Source of the DNA: Pseudobacter sp.
GTDB taxonomy: Bacteria > Bacteroidota > Bacteroidia > Chitinophagales > Chitinophagaceae
DNA length: 64,000 bases
Assembly (NCBI GenBank): GCA_017849455.1
Contig: JAFIGX010000003.1
Span: 558,001 to 622,000 of the forward strand
Reading direction: 5' to 3'
Under the pieces are notes generated by a model. It saw nothing but the letters and a program-made list of their open reading frames with translations. It did not search any database and had not been told where the DNA came from. The position numbers and the translations under genes were made by a program. Below, piece by piece: positions 8,437 to 16,262 of the stretch. Position 1 is the first letter of the stretch. Each line of letters starts with the position of its first letter.

Positions 8437-8952
8437 TTGCACCCAAGGACTGACCCGGATGAATTTATAGCTTTGGTAAACCAGCACAGAGGCATGTTAT
8501 ACAAAGTTTGTAACCTGTATTGTGCGTCGGAATACGACAAGCAGGACCTGTTCCAGGAAATCGTGATCCAGTTGTGGCGGGCTTATCCCCGCTTCAGAGG
8601 CGATTCCAAGTTCAGTACCTGGCTCTATCGTATTGCTCTCAACACCGCCATTTCCGATCTTCGAAAACAAAAGCATCATATTAAAAGCGTTGAGCCCGAC
8701 AGGCTGCCTACGGAGATCCAGGATGTTCAATACAACAAAGACAAGGAAGAAAAACTACAGCAATTGTACAAGGCCATTCATCAATTGCCGGAGATCGAGA
8801 GAGGTATCGTGATGTTGTACCTGGAAGATAAAAATTATGAAGAAATGGAAGAAATACTTGGTATCAACCAGAATAACCTGCGTGTAAGAATGAACCGTAT
8901 CAAAGAAAAATTACGTAAACTCACAAAAGCAGTTGAACATGGAGTTGGATAG
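8437..8952 (+). CDS. ECF sigma factor (sigma-70 family)
   Basis: Region 2 is seen in LFQEIVIQLWRAYPRFRGDSKFSTWLYRIALNTAISDLRK and region 4 in LPEIERGIVMLYLEDKNYEEMEEILGINQNNLRVRMNRIKEKL. There is no in-frame ATG before the conserved DPDEFIALVNQHRG, so a TTG start is required: 8437 (about 171 residues, fits the usual family start) or 8386 (188 residues). Both TTG codons sit in the same TTTGCACC context. The gene overlaps the following membrane protein by 14 bases, the usual pairing of an ECF sigma with a membrane partner. Recognised promoters are not known. Confidence 0.9.
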   Translation: MHPRTDPDEFIALVNQHRGMLYKVCNLYCASEYDKQDLFQEIVIQLWRAYPRFRGDSKFSTWLYRIALNTAISDLRKQKHHIKSVEPDRLPTEIQDVQYNKDKEEKLQQLYKAIHQLPEIERGIVMLYLEDKNYEEMEEILGINQNNLRVRMNRIKEKLRKLTKAVEHGVG

Positions 8953-9598
8953 CCTGAAAGATCTCTGGAAAGACCAGGATAGCACGATCGCTTACCATGA
9001 TGACGATGAACAGATCATGTCCATGTTACGGAAGCGCTCTCAAAGCCCGATCGCCAAGATGAGGCGGAACCTGCGCTGGGAACTGGTAGCCGTGATCGTC
9101 ATCTACTCGTTCACCATTTCATATCTTGTTACTTCCTGGCATGGCATCTATTGGGAGAATGCGCTGTTGCTGCTGATCGTTGGGCTTTTATTCGTATTCT
9201 ACTATTATCACAAGAATAAATTACTGAAGGCCATGCAATGTCTGGCCTGCGAAGTGAGGTCGAACCTTCAGAAACAACTGACCACACTGGAAAAATATGT
9301 TCGCTTTTACTTCATATCCGCTACCATACTCACCCCTGTTGCCTATTTTGTGGCAGGGCTGGTGATCTTTTCCAAAACTCCTTCACGCCGCTTTGGTGAT
9401 GAACCGCTTGCCACGCGGGCACAACCCATGTTGCATTATTTCTCCGAACATTCCTATTTCGCAGAGTTCGTTATCATGGGCATTGTTTTAGGCGGGGGTA
9501 CCTACTTCTTCAATCGCTGGTACCTGAACAAGCTGTATGGCCAGCATATTAAAAGACTGAAAGAGCTGCTCAGGCAGATGGATGACATAGAAGGATAG
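8939..9598 (+). CDS. Membrane protein, putative anti-sigma partner of the ECF sigma factor
   Basis: 219 residues from the ATG at 8939 (MELDSLKDLWKDQ). The N-terminal cytosolic part (LKDLWKDQD...MLRKRSQSPIAKMRRN) is typical of short Bacteroidota membrane proteins that follow ECF sigma genes. Hydrophobic segments: about residues 45-63, 70-88, 122-142 and 172-190. The 14-base overlap with the sigma gene indicates translational coupling. There is no zinc-binding anti-sigma motif (HxxxCxxC), so regulation of the sigma factor is inferred from position only. Confidence 0.8.
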   Translation: MELDSLKDLWKDQDSTIAYHDDDEQIMSMLRKRSQSPIAKMRRNLRWELVAVIVIYSFTISYLVTSWHGIYWENALLLLIVGLLFVFYYYHKNKLLKAMQCLACEVRSNLQKQLTTLEKYVRFYFISATILTPVAYFVAGLVIFSKTPSRRFGDEPLATRAQPMLHYFSEHSYFAEFVIMGIVLGGGTYFFNRWYLNKLYGQHIKRLKELLRQMDDIEG

Positions 9599-9636
9599 AG
9601 GATTTTTAGTAATTTCATCGCCTAAACGATTGACAC

Positions 9637-10497
9637 ATGAGTAGCCGACGCAGTTTTCTACAACAGTCCTCCGTTCTGACAGCCGGATTATTGATCAGCA
9701 AAAAAGATTGGTATTTCAAACCCGGGCCGATCGGTGTACAGTTGTATACCGTGCGCGATGCAATGGCCAAAGACCCCAAAGGTTCGCTGGAAAAAATTGC
9801 GAAACTGGGTTATAAGCAGGTGGAGACCTACGGATATAAAGACGGTAAATGGTTTGGCTATACGCCCGCTGAATTGTTGGGCATACTCAACAATAACGGG
9901 CTCACTTCTCCCAGCGGCCATACTTTCCCCGGTGGATTTTTCCTGAAAGACGGATGGGAGGATGGATGGAAAAAAGCAGTGGCCGATTCCAAAACACTGG
10001 GCCAGCAGTTTATCGTAGTGCCATACCTCGAAGATCCGAACAGAACTACGGAAGCCTATAAGAAATTAACCGCTGCCCTGAATAAAGCCGGTGAAATGGC
10101 ACAGAATGGCGGACTGAATCTGGCATATCACAACCACGATTTTGAATTTAAGAACGTAGATGGACAAACGGGTTTCGATCTACTGGTATCGGGTACAGAC
10201 CCCAAACTGGTTTTCTTCGAGCTCGACCTCTACTGGGCAGCGAAAGCTGGTCACAATCCCATCGACCTATTCGCCAAACACCCTGGCCGCTTCGCCATGT
10301 GGCATGTGAAGGATATGGACAATACCCCGAAGAAATTCTTTACGGAAGTGGGCAAAGGGGTGATCGATTTTCGGGCCATCTTCAAAAAGCAGGCACAGAG
10401 CGGCATGAAATATTTCTTTGTCGAGCAGGATGTATGTCCCGGCTCACCATTCGATAGTCTTGCGATCAGCATAGATTATCTCAGAAAGATAGTTTAA
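9637..10497 (+). CDS. Exported sugar phosphate isomerase/epimerase-like TIM barrel protein
   Basis: 286 residues. The start MSSRRSFLQQSSVLTAGLL is a Tat-like signal (RRSFL). The rest is an AP-endonuclease-2/xylose-isomerase-like TIM barrel: GVQLYTVRDAM, YKQVETYGY, LNLAYHNHDFEF with likely metal ligands His and Glu, FELDLYWAAKAGHNP and MWHVKDMD. Such proteins interconvert or cleave keto-sugars with a divalent metal. Tat export puts it in the periplasm, matching the oxidoreductases nearby. It is followed 3 bases later by hairpin element 1 and is convergent with the DUF1080 operon, so it is a separate transcription unit. Confidence 0.9.
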   Translation: MSSRRSFLQQSSVLTAGLLISKKDWYFKPGPIGVQLYTVRDAMAKDPKGSLEKIAKLGYKQVETYGYKDGKWFGYTPAELLGILNNNGLTSPSGHTFPGGFFLKDGWEDGWKKAVADSKTLGQQFIVVPYLEDPNRTTEAYKKLTAALNKAGEMAQNGGLNLAYHNHDFEFKNVDGQTGFDLLVSGTDPKLVFFELDLYWAAKAGHNPIDLFAKHPGRFAMWHVKDMDNTPKKFFTEVGKGVIDFRAIFKKQAQSGMKYFFVEQDVCPGSPFDSLAISIDYLRKIV

Positions 10498-10500
10498 TAG

Positions 10501-10589
10501 TTGACAGGTTAACAGGTTTACAGGTTAACAAGGGAATTCCCGTATTTCGGAGACCTCCTTGTTAACCTGTAAACCTGTTAACTTGTCAA
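10501..10589 (+). repeat. Octamer-hairpin repeat, element 1 (89 bp)
   Basis: Left arm 10501-10533 consists of four tandem units of consensus TTRAMARG (8+8+8+9 bases). The right arm 10557-10589 is its complement with one mismatch, giving a 33-bp stem. The spacer 10534-10556 is 23 bases, starts GAATTCCCG and ends CGGAGACCT. It begins right after the double stop TAATAG of the TIM barrel gene and lies between convergent genes, so it may end transcription from both sides. Three more copies are in the window. Confidence 0.85.
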
Positions 10590-10603
10590 CCTCCCGGGTA
10601 TAC

Positions 10604-11392
10604 TTACAATTTCCTGATCTTAATATTCCTGTACCATACGGGGTCGCCATGGTCCTGCAAGGCGATCCTTCCTTTTTTGAAGGTGCCGAAATCGGGCCAG
10701 GCTTTAAATTTGCTGCCTGCGATCATCTTTTTCCAGTTATCATCCCATAAAGTGGTGCTTAATACTTTGACGCCATTGAGATGGAATTCGAGATTGCCTT
10801 TATTGCAGATGATCTCTACCTGGTTCCATTCCCCGGCCGGGCGCACCACTTCGGGCGAGCTGCTGACCAGGTCGTAGAGGTCGGCAGCACGGTGTTTGAT
10901 GATCTTCGCATCGCTGTGAGCGGCATTGTCGAGCACCTGCATTTCCGGGCCGGTATGGTAGGTACGCTCATATTTGGGGTCTTCCCTGACATAGAACATG
11001 ATACCGCTATTGCCGGCCGAATCGAGTTTCCATTCCAGTTTGAGATCGAAATTCTCGTACTCGTCGGCTGTAACGATATCTCCGCCGCCAACGGTCTGGT
11101 AGTCCTTTTTTGTTTTCGGATCGAGATGTAGCGTGCCATCTACCACTTGCCAGGCGCTGCCGTCGGATTTATTATTGTAAACGTGCCATCCGTTCTTGGT
11201 GGCGCCGTCGAACAGCAATTGCCATCCGGCTTCTTTTTCTTCACCGGTAAGCGCATTATTGGCCGGGACCGGTGTGGTGGCTGGACCTCCCATACTATCT
11301 GTTTTTGATGTTTCAGGATTTTGTTTCGAAGCATTGGATTGGCAGCCGGTGAGGCCGGCGACCAGTATCAGCGCAGCAAGCAATGATCGCAT
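10604..11392 (-). CDS. DUF1080 (3-keto-disaccharide hydrolase-type) lipoprotein
   Basis: 262 residues. It has a lipoprotein signal (LVAGLTGC, lipobox Cys at about 17), a Ser/Thr/Asn linker, then a DUF1080/PF06439 domain: WQLLFDGATKNGWHVYNN, LEWKLDSAGNSGIMFYV, GPEMQVLDN, HRAADLYDLV and a closing GRIALQDHGDPVWYRNIKIRKL. The fold is a concanavalin-like beta sandwich; members act on 3-keto-glycosides. It is the last gene of a five-gene minus-strand operon and is paralogous to its upstream neighbour (GWQLLFDG, HRAADLYDLVS, TTLWDDNWK shared). Substrate difference between the two is unknown. Confidence 0.93.
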   Translation of the reverse strand: MRSLLAALILVAGLTGCQSNASKQNPETSKTDSMGGPATTPVPANNALTGEEKEAGWQLLFDGATKNGWHVYNNKSDGSAWQVVDGTLHLDPKTKKDYQTVGGGDIVTADEYENFDLKLEWKLDSAGNSGIMFYVREDPKYERTYHTGPEMQVLDNAAHSDAKIIKHRAADLYDLVSSSPEVVRPAGEWNQVEIICNKGNLEFHLNGVKVLSTTLWDDNWKKMIAGSKFKAWPDFGTFKKGRIALQDHGDPVWYRNIKIRKL

Positions 11393-11458
11393 AGAAGAAG
11401 AATTTAAAAGTTATGGAATATACCAATTATTTCACAGGGATGGGCTGTGAAAGGATGG

Positions 11459-12214
11459 TTATAAATTCTTAATGCGGATATTCCTGAACCATACTTTGTC
11501 GCCGTGGTCCTGTAGCGTGATCCTGCCTTTTTTGAAAGCGGCAAAATCGGGCATGTTCCTGAATTTGCTCCTGGCCACCATTGCTTTCCAGTTATCATCC
11601 CATAAGGTGGTAGAGACAACCCTGGCCCCATTCTGGAAGAGGGAGAGTTTGCCGTTGATGAGAATGATCTCTACCTGGTTCCATTCGCCGATGGGGCGAA
11701 CATTTTCAGGAACGGCCGATACAAGATCGTAGAGATCGGCAGCGCGGTGCTTTACGTTCTTCGCATCAGGATGGCCGTTATTATCGATGATCTGCATTTC
11801 GGGGCCGGTAACGTAAGCGTATTTGTATTTGGGATCTTCCTGGCAGAGGAACATGATGCCGCTGTTACCGTTGGGCGCCAGTTTCCATTCCAGTTTGAGA
11901 TCGAAATTGCTGAATTCCTGGTCGGAGATCAGCTCACCGCCACCTTCTCCTTTAGGCCCTTTGGCGGCCGGGTCGAGATAAAGGGCGCCGTCGGCTACCT
12001 TCCAGGCGCTGCCATCGGTCTTGTTGTTGAAGATATGCCAGCCGTTCCTGGTACTGCCGTCGAACAATAGTTGCCAGCCCAGTTTCTTCTCCTGGGCAGT
12101 GAGGGTATTGGCCGACGTGGGGCTTTGCGCTACTTTCCCAGAGCTATGGCAACCTGCTGCGACCGCCAGCAGGAGCATCGTGCAAAATCGATTTAGCATA
12201 AGAGGTGTATTCAT
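11459..12214 (-). CDS. DUF1080 (3-keto-disaccharide hydrolase-type) lipoprotein, second paralogue
   Basis: 251 residues from ATG 12214; the frame also has ATG 12226. Lipoprotein signal MNTPLMLNRFCTMLLLAVAAGC, then a DUF1080 domain with LGWQLLFDGSTRNGWHIFNN, NGNSGIMFLCQEDPKY, GPEMQIIDNNGHPDA, HRAADLYDLVSAVPE and a closing GRITLQDHGDKVWFRN. It differs from the downstream copy in the segment before the sheet core (AAKGPKGEGGGELISD). 66 bases separate it from the downstream gene. A TACCTTGT box just upstream on the minus strand may be an internal promoter. Confidence 0.92.
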   Translation of the reverse strand: MNTPLMLNRFCTMLLLAVAAGCHSSGKVAQSPTSANTLTAQEKKLGWQLLFDGSTRNGWHIFNNKTDGSAWKVADGALYLDPAAKGPKGEGGGELISDQEFSNFDLKLEWKLAPNGNSGIMFLCQEDPKYKYAYVTGPEMQIIDNNGHPDAKNVKHRAADLYDLVSAVPENVRPIGEWNQVEIILINGKLSLFQNGARVVSTTLWDDNWKAMVARSKFRNMPDFAAFKKGRITLQDHGDKVWFRNIRIKNL

Positions 12215-12287
12215 TCTCGTAAACATAACAAGGTAGCTTTTTTTATGAATGGAAGATGTTAACGGTGAACGAAGCAGCGAAAAATTA

Positions 12288-12683
12288 TTATTGTTTGTTC
12301 TTGAGCGACAGGATGTATTTTACCATGGTCCTGGCACTGTCCATCGATAAGCTGGGGTGGGGGGTCATGGGAACGGTGCCCCAAACGCCCTGGCCACCTT
12401 TGATGATCTTGCCGGAGAGGTCATCGATCACTGTACTGGTGGCTTCGTATTTTTTGGAAACGTCGATGTAGGCGGGCCCGATACTTTTTTCATTGATCTT
12501 ATGGCAGGTGGTGCAATCGAGTGAGCCGATCATTTCCAGTGCTTTTTCGTCTGCTGCTGCATCATTCTTTGCGGTACTGGCCTCAGCAGGTTTTTTGTCT
12601 CCTTCCTTTTTTGCACCATTGTCGGAAGCATTGCAGGCAAATAAAATTGCGCCGATCGAGAACAGCACCAATACTTTTTTCAT
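12288..12683 (-). CDS. Lipoprotein c-type cytochrome (class I)
   Basis: 131 residues. Lipobox in GAILFAC, an Ala/Lys/Asp-rich linker to about residue 45, and a single haem-binding CTTCH. The distal Met ligand is probably in WGTVPMTPHP, followed by a C-terminal helix ARTMVKYILSL. Anchored cytochromes of this kind accept electrons from periplasmic GMC dehydrogenases. Position between the DUF1080 genes and the sugar isomerase/Gfo-Idh genes suggests it is the electron acceptor of the GMC enzyme encoded on the opposite strand. Confidence 0.93.
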   Translation of the reverse strand: MKKVLVLFSIGAILFACNASDNGAKKEGDKKPAEASTAKNDAAADEKALEMIGSLDCTTCHKINEKSIGPAYIDVSKKYEATSTVIDDLSGKIIKGGQGVWGTVPMTPHPSLSMDSARTMVKYILSLKNKQ

Positions 12684-12726
12684 CAGTTCATTTGTTTAAT
12701 GTGGAAAATATAGAGAGCAATTTACT

Positions 12727-13779
12727 TTACAATCCCAACACGGAGCGATTAAATTTTTCATCGCTGCCCGTGCCGGCGAAGTCGTCGAATGCCTTATCGG
12801 TCACCGGGATGATATGGTCCCTGATAAAGACGGCCCCTTCGGCAGCGCCAACGGCCGGATGTTTCAGGCAGCATTCCCATTCCATGACAGCCCAGCCGGG
12901 AAAATCATAAGCGGCCAGTTTACTGAAGACCGATTTGAAATTCACCTGGCCATCACCCAGCGATCGGAAGCGGCCCGCCCGGTCTATCCAGCTCTGGTAA
13001 CCGCCATAAACGCCCTGCCGGCCGGTGGGATTGAATTCCGCATCCTTCACATGGAACATACGAATGCGCTCGTGATAGATATCGATGTATTCGAGATAGT
13101 CGAGGCATTGCAATACGAAATGGGAGGGATCATAAAGCAGGCAGGCCCTGCGATGGTTGTTGGTATGCTGCAGGAACAGCTCGTAGGAAACACCATCGTG
13201 CAGGTCTTCGCCCGGATGTATTTCATAACAAAGGTCTACTCCATGTTCATCGAAATGATCGAGCAGGGGTAGCCATCGTTTAGCGAGTTCTTTGAAACCG
13301 GTTTCCACCAGTCCGGCAGGCCGCTGCGGCCATGGATATACGGTTGGCCATAGCAGGGCGCCACTGAATGTGGCATGGGCATTCAGTCCGAGGTTCTGTG
13401 AAGCCCTGGCCGCATATTTCAATTGTTGCACGGCCCATTCCGTGCGTGCTTTGGGATCATTGCGCAAAGCTTCGGGTGCGAAGCCGTCGAACAGGGTATC
13501 ATAAGCCGGGTGAACGGCAATGAGCTGACCTTGCAAATGCGTGGAGAGCTCCGTGATATCCATGCCTGCTTCCGCCACGATGCCTTTCAGCTCATCTGCA
13601 TAGGTCTTGCTTTCGGCCGCTTTTTGCAGGTCGATACAGCGGCTGTCCCAGGTTGGTATCTGCACTCCTTTGAAACCCAGTCCTGCCGCCCATTTGCAGA
13701 TAGCAGGCAATGAATTGAAAGGCGCTTCATCACCCATGAACTGGGCGAGGAAGATCCCGGGTCCTTTAATGGTTCTCAT
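12727..13779 (-). CDS. Sugar phosphate isomerase/epimerase family protein (TIM barrel)
   Basis: 350 residues from ATG 13779 (MRTIKGPGIFLAQFMGDEAPF). The longer open frame to 13878 runs into hairpin element 2 and is not protein-like. TIM-barrel features: GFKGVQIPTWDSR, ELSTHLQGQLIAVHPAY, VDLCYEIHPGEDLHDG (metal-binding Glu and His), LLYDPSHFVLQ and RMFHVKDAEF. It has no signal peptide, so it is cytoplasmic. It lies in the operon downstream of the Gfo/Idh dehydrogenase and upstream of the cytochrome, as expected for keto-sugar conversion after uptake. Confidence 0.92.
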   Translation of the reverse strand: MRTIKGPGIFLAQFMGDEAPFNSLPAICKWAAGLGFKGVQIPTWDSRCIDLQKAAESKTYADELKGIVAEAGMDITELSTHLQGQLIAVHPAYDTLFDGFAPEALRNDPKARTEWAVQQLKYAARASQNLGLNAHATFSGALLWPTVYPWPQRPAGLVETGFKELAKRWLPLLDHFDEHGVDLCYEIHPGEDLHDGVSYELFLQHTNNHRRACLLYDPSHFVLQCLDYLEYIDIYHERIRMFHVKDAEFNPTGRQGVYGGYQSWIDRAGRFRSLGDGQVNFKSVFSKLAAYDFPGWAVMEWECCLKHPAVGAAEGAVFIRDHIIPVTDKAFDDFAGTGSDEKFNRSVLGL

Positions 13780-13813
13780 CGAGAATAGTTTGAGTTTGAT
13801 GAATTTTGTTGCG

Positions 13814-13902
13814 TTGATAAGTTTACAGGTTGAAAGGTTAACAAGGTGTGCACCGGGATCCGGGTATTCCCTTGTCAACTTTTCAACATATCAACCTGTT
13901 AA
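13814..13902 (-). repeat. Octamer-hairpin repeat, element 2 (89 bp, inverted)
   Basis: Arms 13814-13846 and 13870-13902 each hold four octamer units (three of 8 and one of 9 bases). The spacer 13847-13869 is exactly 23 bases. Read on the minus strand the spacer begins GAATACCCG, close to the element 1 spacer, so this copy is inverted. In that orientation it starts 16 bases after the Gfo/Idh stop and ends 34 bases before the next start. The arms pair less perfectly than in element 1, but the octamer period is kept. Confidence 0.82.
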
Positions 13903-13918
13903 CTTTCCTCAATCTGTT

Positions 13919-15085
13919 TTAAAGAACAAAGTCCGTCCATTTTTTATCCGACTGGCTGTTGGCCACTACGTTGTCGATAAAGGCCATGCCACGGATGCCG
14001 TCCTCCACGCGCGGAAAATCCAGCATCTCTTTCGTTGGCTGTATGCCATCGATGCGGGCCGCTACCGTGAGTGCGAAGTTGCGATAGATATTGCCGAATG
14101 CTTCCAGGTATCCTTCCGGGTGGCCGCCTGGTGTGCGGCAATTATGTGTAGCAAAGGTCGAGAGGCGATCGGTATAATTTCCGCCGGCGCGATATATCTG
14201 GGTTGGCTGATCGAGCCATTTCACCAATAGGGTATTGGGTTCCTGCTGTGCCCATTCAAGACTGCCTTTCTCACCATAGACGCGGATCTTCAAAGCATTC
14301 TCCTCACCGGCTGCGATCTGCGTGGCCATCAGCACACCAGTGGCGCCATTATCATATTTCAATAATACGGCCCCATCATCGTCCAGGGCACGGCCTTCCA
14401 CTACGATGTTCAGGTCGGCGCACAGCTTTGTAATTTTCAATCCTGAAATATATTCAGCGAGATGAGCTGCATGCGTACCGATATCGCCCATGCTTCCACT
14501 CTTGCCCGATCTCTTTGGGTCTGTTCTCCAGGCAGCCTGTGCATTGCCTTCCCTTTCACTCAGCTTGCTCAGCCATCCTTGCGGATATTCAACATAGATC
14601 TTGCGCACTTTTCCGAATTGACCGCCCTGTACCATCTGCCGGGCCTGCTTTACCATGGGATAACCGGAGTAGGTATGGGTGAGGCAAAGGATCAATCCCG
14701 TTTCATCTACTTTCTTTTTTAGTTGTTTCGCTTCTTCGAGTGTGAATGTGATCGGTTTTTCGATCACCACATGAAAGCCGTGGTCCAATGCCATCATGGC
14801 CGGTGCGAAATGTGCGAAGTTGGGGGTAACGATGGTCACGAAATCCATGCGTTCACCGGCAGGCAACTGGCTTTCCTTTTTGATCATGTCTTCATAATTC
14901 AGATAGGTCCTGCTTTCCGGGAGGAACAGCGAACGGCCTGAATCCACGGCCACTTCAGGGTTGATGCTCAGTGCGCCGCAGGCCAGTTCTATCAATCCGT
15001 CCATATTGGCAGCAATACGGTGAATGGCCCCGATGAATGCATCTTTGCCTCCGCCAACCATTCCCATTCGTAATTTTCTGTTCAT
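13919..15085 (-). CDS. Gfo/Idh/MocA family NAD(P)-dependent oxidoreductase
   Basis: 388 residues, no signal peptide. N-terminal Rossmann region GMVGGGKDAFIGAIHR, the family EKP motif in VVIEKPITFTLEEAK, and GSMGDIGTHAAHLAEYISG, which supplies the catalytic Asp/His. The family oxidises or reduces sugar hydroxyls with NAD(P), including 3-keto sugars. It is the first gene of the minus-strand operon and is transcribed divergently from the TIM-barrel/GMC genes across a 219-base AT-rich gap with inverted repeats. Confidence 0.95.
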   Translation of the reverse strand: MNRKLRMGMVGGGKDAFIGAIHRIAANMDGLIELACGALSINPEVAVDSGRSLFLPESRTYLNYEDMIKKESQLPAGERMDFVTIVTPNFAHFAPAMMALDHGFHVVIEKPITFTLEEAKQLKKKVDETGLILCLTHTYSGYPMVKQARQMVQGGQFGKVRKIYVEYPQGWLSKLSEREGNAQAAWRTDPKRSGKSGSMGDIGTHAAHLAEYISGLKITKLCADLNIVVEGRALDDDGAVLLKYDNGATGVLMATQIAAGEENALKIRVYGEKGSLEWAQQEPNTLLVKWLDQPTQIYRAGGNYTDRLSTFATHNCRTPGGHPEGYLEAFGNIYRNFALTVAARIDGIQPTKEMLDFPRVEDGIRGMAFIDNVVANSQSDKKWTDFVL

Positions 15086-15112
15086 GTAAAAACGATTAAG
15101 AAAGTGTGATAA

Positions 15113-15157
15113 AAATGTAAAGGAAGAATAAGTTTTAAAAATAAAAAATTTACATTT
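15113..15157. promoter_or_regulatory. Nine-base inverted repeat in the divergent promoter region
   Basis: AAATGTAAA at 15113-15121 and its exact complement TTTACATTT at 15149-15157, 27 bases apart in a very AT-rich stretch between the Gfo/Idh gene and the plus-strand TIM barrel gene. It could be a two-half-site operator; the low complexity makes chance possible. Confidence 0.35.
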
Positions 15158-15194
15158 ACGACGAGGTCTTAGAACATTATATAATATAGAGCAG

Positions 15195-15219
15195 GTAATG
15201 AAAATGCGGCATTCATTAC
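15195..15219. promoter_or_regulatory. Operator-like inverted repeat in the sugar-oxidation divergon
   Basis: GTAATGAA and TTCATTAC are perfect 8-base arms with a 9-base centre. A second overlapping palindrome, AATGC-G-GCATT, is offset by one base within it. It lies about 85 bases before the ATG at 15305 and is a plausible binding site for a repressor of the divergent operons. No regulator gene is adjacent. Confidence 0.45.
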
Positions 15220-15304
15220 TAACGTGTGTTAGGCTTTAAACTAATTTTTAATTGAGCAGTGTAGCAACATTTCAGTAATTTTCCAATCCAACGATCCCAA
15301 CAAC

Positions 15305-16195
15305 ATGACCAACCAGTCACGTAGGCTTGCCATAAAAAATATTGTTGCCGGCACTGCAGCAGTCAGCACAGCAGGAATGCTTGCGTCCTTCACTTCTTCA
15401 GCAGAACATAAATCAACCACCTTGAAAGGTAATATCAATCACTCGGTATGTCGCTGGTGCTACGGCTCTATTCCATTGGATGAATTTTGTGCGGCAGTAA
15501 AGAAAATGGGGATCAATGCCATCGACCTTGTTGGCCCGAAGGACTGGCCCGTATTACAACAGCATGGCCTATTCTCTTCCATGTGCAATGGCGCGGAGAT
15601 CAATCTCACCGATGGATGGAACGATAAAAAATTCCATGCACAACTGATCAAAAATTATTCAGACATGATCCCGCTGGTAGCCAAAGCGGGATATAAGAAC
15701 CTGATCTGTTTCAGTGGAAGCCGCAGAGGCATCGATGATGAAACAGGCTGGAACAATTGCGTGGAAGGATTGAAACAGGTGATCGGCCTGGCCGAAAAAC
15801 ACAATGTGGTCCTCGTTATGGAATTGCTCAATAGTAAAGTGGATCATAAAGACTATCAGTGCGACAGATCTCCCTGGGGCGTAGAGCTGGTGAAACGACT
15901 GGGCTCGCCCAATTTCAAATTGCTCTATGATATTTATCACATGCAGATCGACGAAGGCGATGTGATCAGGACCATCAGGAACGATCACCAGTACTTCGCG
16001 CACTATCATACCGGCGGTGTACCGGGCAGGCATGAGATCGATGAATCGCAGGAGCTATATTATCCCGCTATCATGAAAGCGATCCTGGAAACAGGTTACA
16101 AAGGATTTGTAGCACAGGAATTCATCCCCTCGAAAAAAGAGACGGCAGAGAAACTGGCCGCGCTCCAAAAAGCCGTTTCCATCTGTGATGTATAA
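15305..16195 (+). CDS. Exported hydroxypyruvate isomerase-like TIM barrel protein
   Basis: 296 residues. The N-terminus MTNQSRRLAIKNIVAGTAA is Tat-like (SRRLAIK). The barrel resembles hydroxypyruvate isomerase/xylose isomerase-like proteins: NHSVCRWCYGSIPLDEFC, AIDLVGPKDWP, VLVMELLNSKVDH with a likely metal-binding Glu, LYDIYHMQIDEGD, HYHTGGVPGRHEID and FVAQEFIP. It is the first gene of the plus-strand operon with the GMC oxidoreductase 67 bases downstream. A role on the 3-keto sugar product is inferred from context; substrate not known. Confidence 0.92.
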   Translation: MTNQSRRLAIKNIVAGTAAVSTAGMLASFTSSAEHKSTTLKGNINHSVCRWCYGSIPLDEFCAAVKKMGINAIDLVGPKDWPVLQQHGLFSSMCNGAEINLTDGWNDKKFHAQLIKNYSDMIPLVAKAGYKNLICFSGSRRGIDDETGWNNCVEGLKQVIGLAEKHNVVLVMELLNSKVDHKDYQCDRSPWGVELVKRLGSPNFKLLYDIYHMQIDEGDVIRTIRNDHQYFAHYHTGGVPGRHEIDESQELYYPAIMKAILETGYKGFVAQEFIPSKKETAEKLAALQKAVSICDV

Positions 16196-16262
16196 ATAAA
16201 ACCAACAATAATAACAAGGCATTAAAGGATTTCCACATTCAAAATATCAACAATCAATTTCT

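Noticed and set aside
10501..10589. Hairpin elements as a CRISPR array
   Set aside because: The units are contiguous octamers in inverted arms, with no spaced direct repeats and no cas genes.
13780..13878. N-terminal extension of the sugar isomerase to 13878
   Set aside because: The extra 33 residues are translated from hairpin element 2; the family starts at MRTIKGPG (13779).
13607..14230. A 207-codon plus-strand frame spanning hairpin element 2
   Set aside because: It crosses the ends of two well-supported minus-strand genes and the repeat; it is not protein-like.
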